From Trichobilharzia szidati (Eukaryota > Platyhelminthes > Trematoda > Strigeidida > Schistosomatidae), in the NCBI GenBank assembly GCA_944472155.2, contig OX235273.1:106414582-106478581 (forward strand): a stretch of 64,000 nucleotides of DNA, given 5' to 3'. A model generated the notes under the pieces. It had not been told where the DNA came from, made no database searches, and saw only the letters and a list, made by a program, of their open reading frames with translations. Both the position numbers and the translations under genes were made by a program. Positions 33,130 to 45,394 of this stretch are shown here, piece after piece. How positions within the stretch are numbered: position 1 is the first letter of the stretch; each line of letters opens with the position of its first letter.

Positions 33130-33570
33130 TGAAAACACTGATCCAGTTTCCTATTATTCGTCAGCTTACCACGAAATCCTCTATCCAATCAAACAAAAAA
33201 TCCTTACAAATACCAGTACTTGGAAATTGACCTGATGCTCACAGCAACTGGTCCTATTCAGACAGTGACCTGGGGTTCTAGTGGGAAGCCGTGACCGGTA
33301 GGGTACAGCAGGTTGAAGTTGAGGGAGTATCTTATCGAAGAAGACATTGCGAAGTGGTGGCGCTATGTCATGAATTTTCAGAAGTTAGAATTCATGGACT
33401 GGCCATAGGATCAGGTCCCAGTGGCTGAATGATCTACGAGCTAGCTCGCCTGATGAAGAATGTCAAACTAAGACGGAGGAAAGGGCCGGCTGGCAGGACT
33501 CACAGAAGGTTTTTCAATAGTTCTCTAACTGATATCAGCTCATGATGATATCCTCCATCGAAAATAAGAA
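33130..33570 (+). repeat. SINE-A tandem: tail of one copy then a full copy
   Basis: 33170-33225 is a SINE-A tail (CCACGAAATCCTCTATCCAA; CCTTACAAATACCAGTACTT) followed directly by the family 5' end (CTGGTCCTATTCAGACAGTG) of the next copy, same strand. In the second copy the tRNA head runs straight from GCTAGCTCGCC into TGATGAAGAATGTC, so the B box and stem I are deleted. The tandem order is the arrangement expected for rolling or read-through copies. Confidence 0.6.
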
Positions 33571-33599
33571 AGTCAGATATTGTAATAAAAATCGGTCTA

Positions 33600-33990
33600 T
33601 TTCTGGGTGACGCGGGTTTGAATCTCAGAAGAGACATGAGTTCCTTCAAGATACGCTTTGCTTACGAGTGCCAACTAGCACGAAACCTAGGTCCAAGGCT
33701 CCCTGTCGACCGCCTCCAACTATCTAATATGTCTACGTTTAGTGAAAAATATGAACTGTTGAATTCAGCACTCACTTTTAGTTATTTTAAAAATTAATTA
33801 TTAGTTTGAAAGAAATTATACTCAAATATATTACATGATTCGAGGCATTCCGTGGAAGCTCGGCATCTATGTATCATCTTTAAAGACGATACTTGTCAGT
33901 AAGGCGTGTCTGTGAATATGAAGGAACCTATGTCTCCTCTGGGATTCGAACGAGCATCACCCAGTGTGCCATTCCAGCTCAGAACTTATC
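33600..33990. repeat. Fold-back tRNA-like repeat D, copy 2
   Basis: A plus unit at 33600-33735 (CTGGGTGACGCGGGTTTGAA, then GAGTTCCTTCA and CACGAAACCTAGG) and a partial minus unit at 33905-33990 (GGATTCGAACGAGCATCACC). About 170 bases separate them. Unlike copies 1 and 4 the order is plus then minus. Confidence 0.5.
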
Positions 33991-35590
33991 TCCCGTTTGA
34001 CCGTAGGGTATATTTTTCTGTCATTATTCATTCCTTGCTTCCGAAGTGGAACACAGTGCTGTTAATTCCTAAATACACCAATGTTAGCCAACATCAACCA
34101 AATAATGCCTAGGCACGATTCACAGTGTTTGACTTAAAGGCAGTACTCATACTGCATAAATTGTAGACCTGAACAGTATTCAACCATTGCTGTTTAAATT
34201 CATACAGGCCTCATTTTCATTTTTTCTTGCAAGAAGAGTTCAACAAAATATACCAACGTAAATGTTAGTTTCAACTATTTTTTTTCCTCGTTTTTGTGTC
34301 ATGTAAACGGTCGCCTTAAGAATGACTGAACATTTGGCGGTGGTGTTCAGTCACCCAATGGTAACTTTATCTAGTAAAGGACATCTGTGAGCGGCTTTAC
34401 TGATCAAACTGTACAATAAAACATGAATTACCAAATGTATGAACATTGTTATTAACAAACTCATACAGCATCTTTGTTGGACATAAGAAAGGCTTCTTTA
34501 CTAAATATCACTGCCGATTCCCTTATAGGCATTATACATCCTACTGATTTATTTGTAATATCCTAAAATATAACATAAAGTTGAACCAAAGGACATTACA
34601 GCAATATCTTAGTTTATTTATCATTTATTTATTCGTGTCAAGTTTATGTGCAAAGTGTTATTTTGATTTAGATTCCTTTATTACAGGATAAATTCTCAAT
34701 CAAACAATAACCACTTTCGCTTTGTTTACATTCACGAAAACAAAACAGGCTCATAAAATAGAATATTGTTTATGTCAACACAAAACCCGGTTAAATTCCC
34801 CCCCTGACCCGCGTCTTCTACTCCTTTCTGAAAACTTGTGAGAAATTAGCTTCCCACCTGGCACACGCTTTGTTATTGTGATCTACAGCAAGCCGACGGA
34901 ATCTCTCTTTGATGCTTATCGCTCGTATCAAGTTGACTAAATATCAGTATCACATCACAATACATTAATAATTTTAATAGCATCTATTACCGATAATGCT
35001 GTTTCACCGTTTTTCTCTTATCGAAAATGCCTCCTCATCTATCTTAAAAAAGAAGATTGTCTACTGTAAATCTTGAATAATCTACAGCTTCATTTTTAGT
35101 GCTGTTTAGCCGACCAAAATGAATCAAATCCTTCTAATGATTTATGTTATAATCAGGGGATATGACTCATCTTGTTTGCATTCTGTTAATTTGTCTTGAT
35201 ATATATATTTACATACATATATTATACCCTCATCGCTTTATTTTTCGCATTTTCATTCTGATAATTTCCCTGTCACCAAGATCCTTTTTATTTCTAAAAT
35301 TCCGAAATATGTTTATTCTGATGAGAATTTAAAACAAGTGACAAGTTTTTATATAAAGCAGAATTTAATGCATGCATCGTATTTCGGTAGAACTCTTCAA
35401 TTGCTGAATACTCTATCTACAGTCTCATATATATATATATGTACTATGAGGAATACTTGAAGAGATGTGTAGAGGCTTGCACAGTTAGGATCTGTGCATT
35501 TGGTCTCTGTGTACAGAATCTATGTGGCAGCCAATTTGAATTTACTGTGATAATGTTTTGTTTTTACTTTGTTAAGTGTTAGGGTTGCAA
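33991..35590. other. No gene recognised; short shared segment at 34790-34930
   Basis: 34790-34930 read on minus gives GGKLISHKFSERSRRR, and 46540-46660 on minus gives GGKLDASFYRRPKHSK. The two look related but I cannot name the family. Otherwise AT-rich DNA. Confidence 0.3.
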
Positions 35591-35594
35591 TTAA

Positions 35595-36222
35595 AACGAA
35601 GTGAAATTCTCAGTTCAATTGAAACTACAGGAGGAATGGACAAGGATGTCAAATGGATAATCGCGAAGGCGAGAAAGATATTCATCAAGCTGAAACCAAT
35701 CTGGAAATCTTCGTCACTTAACTCAGCATCAACAACAAAATTCGGATTTTCAATACAAACGTCAAGTCAGTTCTTCAATACGGATCAGAAACTTGGCGGG
35801 TCACAAAGAATGAATATTTCCAACAGGTTGCAGACCTTTATCAACAACTGTCTTCGTTCTATACTGAAGATCAGATGGCCAGAAAGAATCACCAACAAGA
35901 AACTATGGGAACAAACAAAACAGGAACCAATCGCCCAACAAATATGCAGGAGAAAGTGGAGATGGATTGGACACTCACTGGAGGAGGCCACTGGGTGACA
36001 TCGCGCGTCAGGCCAGTGCTCGAGTGGAGTCCGAAAGGGAAGTGGCGAGTGGGACGTCCAAGGGTGACATGGAGGAGATCGTGTGAAGAAGAGTTGAAAC
36101 AGTATGGACTAATATGGATGCAGGTGAAAAGTACAGCAGAAGACAGAAGAATGTGGAGGCGTGCAGCTGAAGCCCTATGTTCCACTAGGAACCCAAGGGA
36201 ACAATAATAATACAATAATAAG
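35595..36222 (+). pseudogene. RTE C-terminal region and 3' end
   Basis: Frames give [76 protein letters not shown] and, one frame over, [20 protein letters not shown], the conserved end domain of this RTE group. The 3' tail is AACCCAAGGGAACAATAATA. The frameshift near 35990 is the main break. This is the best-preserved RTE C-terminus in the window. Confidence 0.8.
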
Positions 36223-36765
36223 TGATTCTTGATTTGTAATTTGCACACCTTGAGATGAAATATAACCATCGTTTTCTATTTCAAACCCGGAATGATTCAG
36301 ATTGCAATATGTGATCTGATTGATGCCGTGATTGGTAACCAAAACAGTGAGCAACCAATACTGCTTGCTAACCAGACTGAAACCAGACTCAAACATCGGG
36401 CGGCTGTTTCGCTCTTATAGTACAGAGCTCACGAACGGTGTATTCACTTTGCTTCAGCTCAAAAAATGGAAGTAACTCAAGCAGCCAGTCTGAGAGGACT
36501 AGTAATATACTGAATCAAATTTACAATTCGTTCGAGGGGAAATTTCATTTTAGATCTGTCCAGATTTCACTACTGGGCTATGTGAGTAGTTACCTAAGTA
36601 CTCATGTCAGTCAGTCAATTGTATATAACATCATACAACTAATTAAAGGTATCTTTCGTGGATTTCATTATCTGAACTCTTTTATTATCAATTTTTACTG
36701 ATGTCACTGCTATTATTCACTTTGCCATTCCTATAATTTTCAAGTCCTCCCTTTGACATCTAATA
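36223..36765. other. No recognised feature
   Basis: A spacer between two RTE copies on opposite strands; no motif found. Confidence 0.4.
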
Positions 36766-39180
36766 GTTTATTATTATTCTTTTCTAGGTTTCCGAGTAAA
36801 ACATACGGCCTCAACAGTACATATCCATTTTACGCTGTTTTCTGTAGTTCTCTTTAGCTTGCCTCACGATTACTCACAAACTTTTATCTCCCCTATATCA
36901 CCCTGAAATGCACGTTCTACTCATGGTCCTAGTGAGTGATGTCACTCAGCGGTCTCTTCAGAGTATGCCCTGTCATTCTCTATTTCTTTGAGTATATTTG
37001 CTGGACAATAGGTTCTCGTTTGGTTCATCACCAGAATTCCTTGTTGCAATTTGATTAGTACATGATTTGCCTTTCCTGAATCCAGCTCGTTCTGGGAGGT
37101 GGGATGGAGTTCTGCATCCAGTGCATCATTTATTCTCTCCAGGATGATGCAACTTAGCACTTTACTTGGCGTGGGTGGACGACAGCATTATACCATGATA
37201 GTTCTTTCAGAGGCCTAACTATGTCGTCCTTCTTTGGCAGCTTGACAAGGTTGCCAGATTTTCTGACAATCCGTAGACACCTTTCCTTCCTTTCAAACCT
37301 CTTGCAATAATGGCGTTAGCACATCCGTGGCAGTCTCTGTGTCCGTTTTCAGTGCTTCGAGTGGGATTCCGTCTGGTTCTGCTGCCCTCCCGTCTGGCTT
37401 TCAGTAATTTGATCGCATTGGGGATTTCTGCTTTCATTGGAGGATCGTTGTCCACTTGAAAGCGTGCTGTTGAGGGTGGTGGTATTTCTGGGCAAGTTGC
37501 AGGTGATGATCGACTTAAGAGGCATTTGAAGCAATCAGCCCATTAAAATATATGTTCCTCTTCCTTGGTGATTAGGTTCACTTGATCATCTTTTATTGGT
37601 TTCATTAGCTAATTTGATCTCTTCCCAGATATAAACCTGCTTATCTGATATAGTGTCCTGAAGTCTCTTTTACTTGCGGCCTCTTATTCTTCAGTTGCCA
37701 GTGTGTCATAGAATTATCTTTTATCTTTCCTAGCACCCTTCTTCAGGTTTTATGCACTGAAGTGTACATTTAACTCATCTTCTCCTTCTCTTGTCCATCT
37801 TTGTAGTCGGTCATCTTCTCTTCTCTTTCACCATCCCCCTCCGCTCTATTGTATTAGTTTCCAGACATCCGTTGACAGCCATTCCTCATCTTGTCTCTTC
37901 CTTCTTTGTAGAACAGTTGTACACGTTTCCTTGAATGTCGCTTTCAGAGAGCTCCAATGTTCTTCCAAACAGATTTCCTCAGTGATAACACGTAGTGTGT
38001 CCGACTTTACTCTGATATGACCTGTAGTGAAGGCATCATTTGTAGCCTGTCCTTCAGTTTCTGAATGTTGAACCTTGATTACAGTGGCCTGCCTGCAACT
38101 TTTTCAGGGATGTCAGCTTTACCTTGAAGGTTCTTAGAACTAGATGATAGTGTGAGCCCACAACTGCTCCACTTCTCGACTTCGTGTGCAGTAGACTGGC
38201 TGCGTCTCCATTTCCTTGAGTAGAAGTGAGATGAAATCAATCTAGTTCGTGGTGTGTCCCTCAGGCGAAATCCATGTCGCTGGCCTTGTGTATATCCTTG
38301 TGTTTGTACACGCTACCTCTGATCAACAAATCATTGAGAGCACAGAAATCTGCGAATAATTCTCTTTTCTGATTCCTTCCACCTAGCTAGAGCTATGGTG
38401 AGTTCTCTTCCCATATTACCTGCTTCCACTTCCCCTGGAGTTCATATCTCCGATGAATATTTGTTTGATTTCACCATTTGGGATGTTGGCCATTTCTGTT
38501 TGTAGTTGTCTATGGAAACCCTCATTTTTCTCTTATTCTGCGTAGTTTGTAGCACTGTGCGTGGCACTGAATAATGGAAACCTTCCCACCTTCCTTTTGA
38601 GTTGAATCTTGCTGTAATGATCCTGAATGATATAGATTTTCACTGCATTAGGGCTTTGGCTGTCACTGGTGACATCATGATAGCCACTCACTGCCTCAGT
38701 GTACTCAAGGTTGTCATCTGGGTGACCAGAACGGAGTAGATTACTAACTCTTCAGTTGCCAATTTTGACAATCCGTATCCATTCCAACTGCTCTCACAGA
38801 TACCCAGCAGTTGTGTGCCATATCTTCACATTTCGTTAGCTACGTGGGCAGCGCTCCCAGTCTCGTATATTGTATGGACATTCCGCTTCCCCAGTCGTTT
38901 TCATGCCTGGTTCCATTGAGAGAAGACACACTGGCTGGCTGACTGGCTTCCCGAAGGCTTTCACCAGCCCACTACGTCATTTCACCTCTTCAGTCCCGGC
39001 GAAGAATAAGATTTTTATTTGAATTTTCGTATTTTTAATATGTTTTCTGTGCACTGAAGTTTCTCTGGCAGTTTGATAGGTTTAGTGGTGTGGGTTTGTT
39101 AGCTTTACGTCCAACCCTCCTTCTTTACCCTGGCCGGGGACTGTCTTTAAAACTAGCGAGCTATTTAACTAGACGAGGTT
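36766..39180 (-). pseudogene. RTE long copy with internal deletion
   Basis: The minus copy starts at an ATT tract, holds the C-terminal block to about 37035, then jumps to the RT fingers (GKANHVLIKLQ, corresponding to the GFRKNKSC region). The palm with FADD and the thumb are deleted. Upstream follow the RT N-terminal segment, linker and endonuclease (GDINSRGSGS-like, ESSWNGYGLS-like and SGHPDDNLEYTEAVS near 38700-38780). The 5' end lies near 39130-39180. Many stops. It is the second-longest RTE here after 52.4-55.5 kb. Confidence 0.75.
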
Positions 39181-39189
39181 AAAAGTAGA

Positions 39190-39540
39190 GATTAAATGGG
39201 GACAAATACAAATATTCAAAAATCCCTCCTGAACAGTCTATTTTCAATTTTGATGCTTATTTGGATGCATCAGATTAACTTTGCAGTTTCTATCCTATTT
39301 TCCCTTAAACTGTATATCATTGTTGTTCTGACGTTTGCATATCACCCCTTGACTTGATCCTTATTGGCTGTCCCTTTTCTTGTTTAATCTCTAATTTAAA
39401 TGATTCTGTTTGCGGTTGTCAGATAGAGTTGACGATGTGTTATTTTATTATTGTGAATTTTGTTCTGGTTGAATAAAGTCAATGTTGGTCATGGAAACTG
39501 TTTTCGAGAATGATTGGTGTACGGTTCTTGAGGACAGACT
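39190..39540 (-). repeat. Unclassified repeat X, copy 2
   Basis: The reverse complement matches 12650-12935 and 58050-58340 (GAGATTAAACAAGAAAAGGG, ACGTCAGAACAACAATGATA, TGCAAAGTTAATC). It sits directly upstream of the 5' end of the minus RTE copy. Confidence 0.5.
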
Positions 39541-39899
39541 TTTGATCCCACCTTGTTTTGAATATTCTGCCTGATTCTCACGCAGTTCTAACCGCTGAAT
39601 TTCGGTTAACTAATTTTGTTGTACAGTACTTATTTAGTGTGCGAGAACTCTCTGATTTGTACTGCTGCCTAACAGCAGTGTTAAGGTAATTTTGAGTACC
39701 GCATATTTCACCGCAACTATCTTTTTGTTAACGTGGAGGCACTTCAGGGCTGTGATAAACTCAAAGAAGTTCTAGGTGGCTTTACAGTAAAACGCGAAGA
39801 CTGGTTAGCAGCATTCAGACCAAAACACATCGGTTTTGATCGCCACACCAGTCTAAGAGGGAAACTCACCACTGACTTGTGATGCAGATGTATACAACC
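39541..39899. other. No recognised feature
   Basis: No motif that I recognise before the PLE that follows. Confidence 0.35.
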
Positions 39900-40925
39900 G
39901 AAGAGTCATAAAAAAGAAAAGTAATACGAGTCTTTGATTCAGGTGCTTGTCACCACCAAACAATGAAATCTAAGAAATCTTATCAGCACCCTGATATTTC
40001 GTGCTACAAAAATCTGCACAACAGACAGTCTTGACAACAAAATAAGGGAAACAAAAGAATTTGTTAAAGTCTCCATGGTGAAGATAGATAGAGAGAAATG
40101 CTCGCAAACTGAACAGAAGAAACGTATATATATGTACAAATATAACTTTATCGTTTAAAGACACAGACACTAAATTGCTGACATCGAAATTCCAAAAAAT
40201 AATAGCTAAAACATACTTTACGCAACACTTTGATGAAAATTCACCACGCGTTCTATTATACCAAGGCAGACGAAGAATAATCTACTGAGTCTAGCTACAT
40301 CAATGTGTATTTGTAAATCTTACTGTTCTTGTAGAGGCATATACATAGGTAGAATGACTCGGAAACCCCACCGTCGTCTTCTTGAGCATTGTCTGATGTG
40401 GCTAGATAAAGGAGTTGTAAAGTCAATCAGGAGTTCCATACTGGCACACCTAGTGGATACAGGGCAGAAGATTGACAAAAAATCAGCTTTTACAACTCTA
40501 TACAAGGTGTCATTTCAACTCCCTAAGTTTGTGCACCTTCGTATGCGAGCAAAGCTGCAGCATCCAAATCTTTGTGTTCACGAAACGTTTCTTCAATCCC
40601 TTTCCCTCCCTTGGCCTTCAACCCCGAATTATAGTGGTTATCCCGATGATTATATCTGATTCTATTGATCCCCATTGTTTCCAATGTCTATGAATGATGT
40701 TTTATCGTGTAATTGTAGTAGGCCTGATGAAAATTTATCGAAAATACGTATTTGCTTGCTTAAATCGTGTTCTGGAAAATTGAACGATCAAAGAATCTTT
40801 CTATTCCATCCACCGAATAACAAACACACACACATATCTCGACCACAGCAGACATTTCTAATGGAAACCTTTCAAAACTTTATTAAAATTAATAAATTAC
40901 ATAGTCTTTCAGCAAAACTTTGAAC
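39900..40925 (+). pseudogene. PLE family 2: linker, GIY-YIG domain, 3' end
   Basis: 39960-40180 reads IFRATKICTTDSLDNKIRET in linker-like sequence. From 40303 an open frame gives CICKSYCSCRGIYIGRMTRK, then HRRLLEHCLMWLDKGVVKSI and ILAHLVDTGQKIDKKSAF. GIYIGR is the GIY-YIG signature, with Arg and His in place and a Cys-rich lead typical of PLE nucleases. A frameshift follows near 40550. The RT is missing. At 40730 GGCCTGATGAAAATTTATCG echoes the 3' motif of the copies at 11.4 and 62.8 kb. Confidence 0.8.
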
Positions 40926-41435
40926 TTGTTTAACTGTTTTAAATTAGTTGACTAAACATAATATAATTTAATTAGCAAAGTGACCTTTCTTTGTCTATGC
41001 CATCGAAGTTTGTTACACTACAGTATCACTTTTGTTTACTCCCTATTTTTCAATTGCTTTTCATTTATAAATTCATTCAATTAACACCTAATTAATTTAT
41101 TAATTATTTATTTGTTTATTTATTTATTTTCCTTTTGGACAATACAAAAATGTCAGAAGTCATAGTAAACAAAAAATTAAACACAGACAAACAAACAGTT
41201 GATCACTTATCATTCCCTATAAAAAGAATTTCTTTTAAAAAAACTATGAATCACTCTCTTCTAATAGATGATACAGTGAACTTGATAAAACAGAGAATGT
41301 GAAAGAAAAAAAGCAGTTTCACACTTGATGGTGTGTCTATATATACTACTGAGTGGTGGAAATAAGTAGTTAAAGAACGGTCTTATGTGTGTCAAACAGT
41401 GGTTGACTTATTAGGCAGCTAACCAGTCAGTCTGA
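40926..41435. other. No recognised feature
   Basis: AT-rich (ATTTATT repeats at 41100-41130) with no coding motif. Confidence 0.4.
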
Positions 41436-41439
41436 CTTA

Positions 41440-41515
41440 AGTGATCTCCACACCGAACGGGGATTTCGCTCCTTTGGAGTCAGCGCTCTACCCAGCTAAC
41501 AGGGCTGAATCTCGG
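41440..41515 (-). repeat. tRNA-like SINE head
   Basis: The minus strand reads GTTAGCTGGGTAGAGCGCTG as an A-box arm and GCGAAATCCCCGTTCGG near a B box. The anticodon arm is too short for a real tRNA. It is likely the head of a degraded SINE. Confidence 0.45.
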
Positions 41516-41556
41516 AAAGCTACTTCAGAGAATTGCTAATACGTGGAATAAATTAT

Positions 41557-43233
41557 TATTCCAAATGGAACACAGGGCTTCAACAACACATCACTTTCTT
41601 CTGTTTTCTGCCCTCCTCTTCAAACAGGTCCACGATTGCCTATAATCTCTCATCTCCTCCTCAACTCGCATGATTTTACATGTCATCCTCATACCGACGA
41701 CCCACTTGTCGCTTCTAATTCAGATTCCATTCGAGCGATGATCTGCACTGCACGGGACGTCATTCGACGGCCTCGTCAACGTATGCCACATCAATCCATT
41801 TTCGCTTTTTCCTACTTATTTGTTGAGCGATCGGCTCTTCGCTGGTTTGTTCTCAACCAGATTTTCTTCTTACTAACCACTTCTGTCCAAGTGATTCACA
41901 ACGGAAATCTCAGCGAAGCGTTTGGAGTAAACACAGGAGTCAGACAAGGGTGCTTATTATCACCAATGATATTCCTAATTGTGGTGGACTGGATTATGCG
42001 TCAAACAGTGGGAAACGAGAAGACAGAGATATCCTGGACCGACGTGAAGAACCTAGAAGACCTGGATTTCGCGCGTGGATGATTTATGTTTGATGTCACA
42101 CAAAATCGAAAACTTACAAGCGAAAACCGACAAACTGGTCGAAGAAGCAGAAAAGACAGGACTGCAAGTGAACATAGACAAGACGGAGGTTATGAAAATA
42201 ACCAACCAACCAACCAACAACAACAACAGCAGCAACATCCACCAACAATCACCACCAACGGGAGGGATTTGAAAGAGGTTACTTCATTCACTTATCTAGG
42301 GAGCATTGTCTCAACCACAGGAGGAACGGACGGACGAGGATGTCAAATCGAGAATCGGGAATGCGAGAAACACATTCATCAACCTGAAACCAATCTGGAA
42401 ATCTTCGTCACTCAGCATCAACAACAAAATTCGGATTTTCAATACAAACGTCAAGTGAGTCAGTTCTTCTATACGGATCAGAAACTTGGTGGGTCACAAA
42501 GAATATTTCCAACAGCCTGTTGCAGACCTTTATCAACAGCTGCCTTCGTTCTATACTCAAGATCAGATGGCCGGAAAGAATCACCAACAAGAAACTATGG
42601 GAACAAACAAAACAAGAACCAATCGCTCAACAAATATGCAGGAGAAAGTGAAGATGGATTGAACACTCACTGAGAAGGCCGCTGGATGACATCGCACGTC
42701 AGGCCAGTGTTCGAGTGGAACTCGAAAGGGAAGCGGCGAGTGGGACGTCCAAGGGTGATATGGAGGAGGTCGTGTGAAGAGGAGATAAAACAGTATTGAC
42801 TAACATGGATGCAGATGAAGAGTACAGCAGAAGACAGAAGCAAGTGGAGACGTGTAGCTGAAGCCCTATGTTTCACTAGGAACCCAAGGGAACAATAATA
42901 ATAATAATAACCTCTTCTGTCCAGCTAGCCGTTTGATCTTCAGTATGCAGCCAGCGAAGGTGGCAGCTGTTGATAAAAGTCTGCAGTTGCTTGTTGAAAA
43001 TGCTTTTCGTGACATGCAGTGCAAGTTACTAACGAGTATAGAAAAAGCGACTGACTGACTGACTTTGCATTTGTGCTGAACAGAATTCGAATCCTGTTGT
43101 TTATGCTGCCTGCGTGACAGCAGAAGATTTGCAAACTGGTTTCAGGTTGACGAAGGCGTTTCTTACCTTTCCAGTTCTGGCTGCCTTTGACATTATCATT
43201 CGTTCCGCCTGTTCGGAATTGAAGTTTCACCAT
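41557..43233 (-). pseudogene. RTE older copy split by a nested RTE
   Basis: The 3' end and C-terminal region occupy 41557-41880. The same element continues at 42924-43233 (thumb region, minus), directly where homology predicts. The intervening plus-strand RTE is bracketed by CTTCTGTCCA at 41880-41889 and 42914-42923. Minus-strand frames are heavily broken. Confidence 0.8.
41890..42913 (+). pseudogene. RTE nested insertion, RT palm to 3' end
   Basis: Starts inside the RT at VIHNGNLSEAFGVNTGVRQG, then CLLSPMIFLIVVDWIMRQT, KNLEDLDFARG (catalytic FADD damaged: the frame breaks at FA-RG), NIDKTEVMKITNQ, a Gln-repeat segment, EVTSFTYLGSIVSTTGG, NYGNKQNKNQSLNKYAGES in a shifted frame, and the 3' tail AACCCAAGGGAACAATAATA. 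It is 5'-truncated by incomplete reverse transcription, with a 10-base perfect duplication around it. Confidence 0.85.
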
Positions 43234-43351
43234 AGTTTTCCTTAAAATTAAAGTTATTTACACCAAAATATGTCATTTACTTGATGCTTCGAATTACAAT
43301 TACCGAAGATTTGACTAATAATGATGATATACTGCCATTACCACTAATATT

Positions 43352-44690
43352 ATTTATTCCCTTGCGTCCCAATATTAAGATAGGGATTCACTAGAACATA
43401 ACCATTTCACTCTGTTCTCTTTAGTCTTTCGTAAATAAGTCTATGATTTCCTGGAAGCCTTCATCTCTTTCTGACACAACTTCCTCTATATTATCCTGGT
43501 CTCTTCCAATTTAGGCTTAGCTCAAGTACCTTCTTTCTAATATCACTCAGTGGTTGCCTCAAAGTATTTCTAAACAATCTTCACCTCTATCCAAATATTT
43601 GTTGGTCGATAGGCTCTTCATTGGTTTGCTGATAGATTTCCTTCTTGCTAGTTGTCTTTGGCTAGTCATCTAACCTCCAGCATCGACCAAACACTCAAAT
43701 TGATGAAAATCTACAGCCTGTTGCAAATGATTTATGTGACGCATTAGATCTCTGAATTATGTACAACTGACTTTACATAGGTCTTCAAAATTCGAACCTT
43801 ATTCCTACTGCTGACTGCAGCATATTCGAATCAGTAAGTGCCTGTCTCGATTTTCTGATTCTGGTTAAGACATAATCATCTGTGCTGCCTGTCTGTAATT
43901 AAAACGATGCTGTCCACATAAGTGCAAGAGGAGACCTCCTTTAGACTTCTCCTACTGAGGACGATTGAAGCTTGTAGTTGTTTTCGGTCAAATATCTTCT
44001 TCACTTATGTATTCACTATGTTCACCTCAAGTCATTTATTCGCTGCTTCTTCCCCCAACACTTTCTTTCTCTCTGTAGATCTTCAAGTTTGCGTGACAAT
44101 AAACGTAAATCATCCTCGAAACTTATATGATGGCAAGCCATCTAGAATGAGGACCACATTGCAAACTTGAGTAATAGAATTTAATCTTCACCAAATAAAG
44201 GACTAGACACACTACACTAATTATTGACTAGTGTCCAATCAGAGTATCCAATACAGTCCTACAACAGGTCAGTAGTGAGCACAAATAGCTCAGTGGTAAC
44301 GTCTCTCACTGCACCACTGAGTGACATGGGTTCAAATCTCAGGAGAGACATGAGTTACTTCAAGACTGCAGTGAGTGTCAACTAGCACGATACCTAGGTG
44401 CAAAGCTTCCTGCCGACTACCTTCAATCATCTTATATCAGAAATCCATATATTTCCAGTACCTTCTCCTCACATTCCAACTCCAGCCAATCTTCTCACTC
44501 CTCGAGATTTGCCGCATCATCCAGTCCACTACAATCTGAAATATCGCCGGTGATTTCAGACAGTCTTTTCTTACTCCTGTTTTGACATCCCCGAGTCTTC
44601 CATTATGGACCATTTAACATGTGGCATTGTTATGAATGAGGTTGATAGAGGTTTGGTGCTCTCCATAGTGCTGAAATAGTTTAATACCAG
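43352..44690 (-). pseudogene. RTE copy split by repeat D
   Basis: The 3' end near ATTATTTATTCCCTTGCGTC, then the C-terminal region, thumb and palm to about 44126. After the D repeat (44127-44450) the RT resumes with the palm and the block preceding it (ATCCAGTCCACTACAATC = the VDWIM region) to about 44690. It is heavily mutated, with no long open frame. Confidence 0.7.
44127..44450 (+). repeat. tRNA-like repeat D, copy 3 (single unit)
   Basis: Leader (ATCTAGAATGAGGACCACAT; CACCAAATAAAGGACTAGAC), the TCCAATACAGTCCTACAACA block, a tRNA-like part (AATAGCTCAGTGGTAACGTC, B box GGGTTCAAATCTC), then GAGTTACTTCAAGACTGCAG and GATACCTAGG. It lies inside an RTE copy and defines the full single unit that is doubled elsewhere. 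Confidence 0.65.
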
Positions 44691-45029
44691 TAGCTGAAAT
44701 CTACTCACTCTAAGCAATACTGTTTGGAAATTTCAAACACTACTGAATTCGCTGTTGCCTCTGCAGCAATACGGAGTGGCGTTTAATCCAGTATTCAGTA
44801 AAATTCATTGATCATTTAACTTGTTATGAGTTTCAAATTAGAATGGATCAACGACCTAGGGCAGATTGCCTGTTGACGACTTTCTACACGAAATCTTTTC
44901 GCGAAAATAAACCTCAGTGATATTAGTACGCATAAGTTTAAAATTTCATGCAAACTTATTCAGACTGGTTAAAAATCAATAAAGAATGAGGAATTTGTTC
45001 AATAAAAACAGAAAAAGAAATTTTCTAAT
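44691..45029. other. No recognised feature
   Basis: Spacer without motifs that I recognise. Confidence 0.4.
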
Positions 45030-45340
45030 ATGGCCACAGACTGATGTCAGATAGAGAATCACTGAAAACCACAAAGTGCTGAATAGCTGTTCCCTATTAG
45101 TCTGGGACCCATAGGCTGTATGCACTCACCAGAATTCGGACTTAGGACCTTTCAGTTACAAGAAAAGCTTGTAGGCCATTCGGCCACCGTGAGTCGACAT
45201 AATCGTTAGCGAATTCGAGGTTTTAGTGCAGCTGGCACCAGCCAATATGATTGGCGAGTATTTGTCCTCATTCCCTACCGGATGCCTCCTACTGGTCACG
45301 ATTTATCACTAGAACCTCAGGTAACTACCTACCTGATTAG
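45030..45340 (-). repeat. SINE-A, degenerate
   Basis: A full-length minus copy by position of its 5' unit (ACTGGTCACGATTTATCACT), tRNA head and tail. The hammerhead has decayed to CCTATGG in the core and GGGAACAGC in place of GACGAAACAGC. Confidence 0.6.
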
Positions 45341-45394
45341 GACAAGTAATGAAAACTCCAAGTAATTCTGACTTTAAAAATGTGGGACATATGC

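Noticed and set aside
36175..36396. Open frames antisense to RTE copies (here and at 35.89, 53.07, 53.79, 54.71 kb)
   Set aside because: They mirror conserved coding on the other strand; the motifs all lie on the RTE strand.
41440..41515. Functional tRNA gene
   Set aside because: A and B boxes are visible but the anticodon arm and acceptor stem do not form; it reads as a SINE head.
41636..42082. 148-codon open frame on plus
   Set aside because: Its first half is antisense to an RTE and its second half is a nested sense RTE RT; it spans an insertion junction at 41880-41890 and is not a gene.
41557..42913. Twin-priming 5' inversion of one RTE insertion
   Set aside because: The inverted part is the 3' end, not the upstream neighbour of the plus part, and a duplication brackets the plus part alone; nested insertion fits better.
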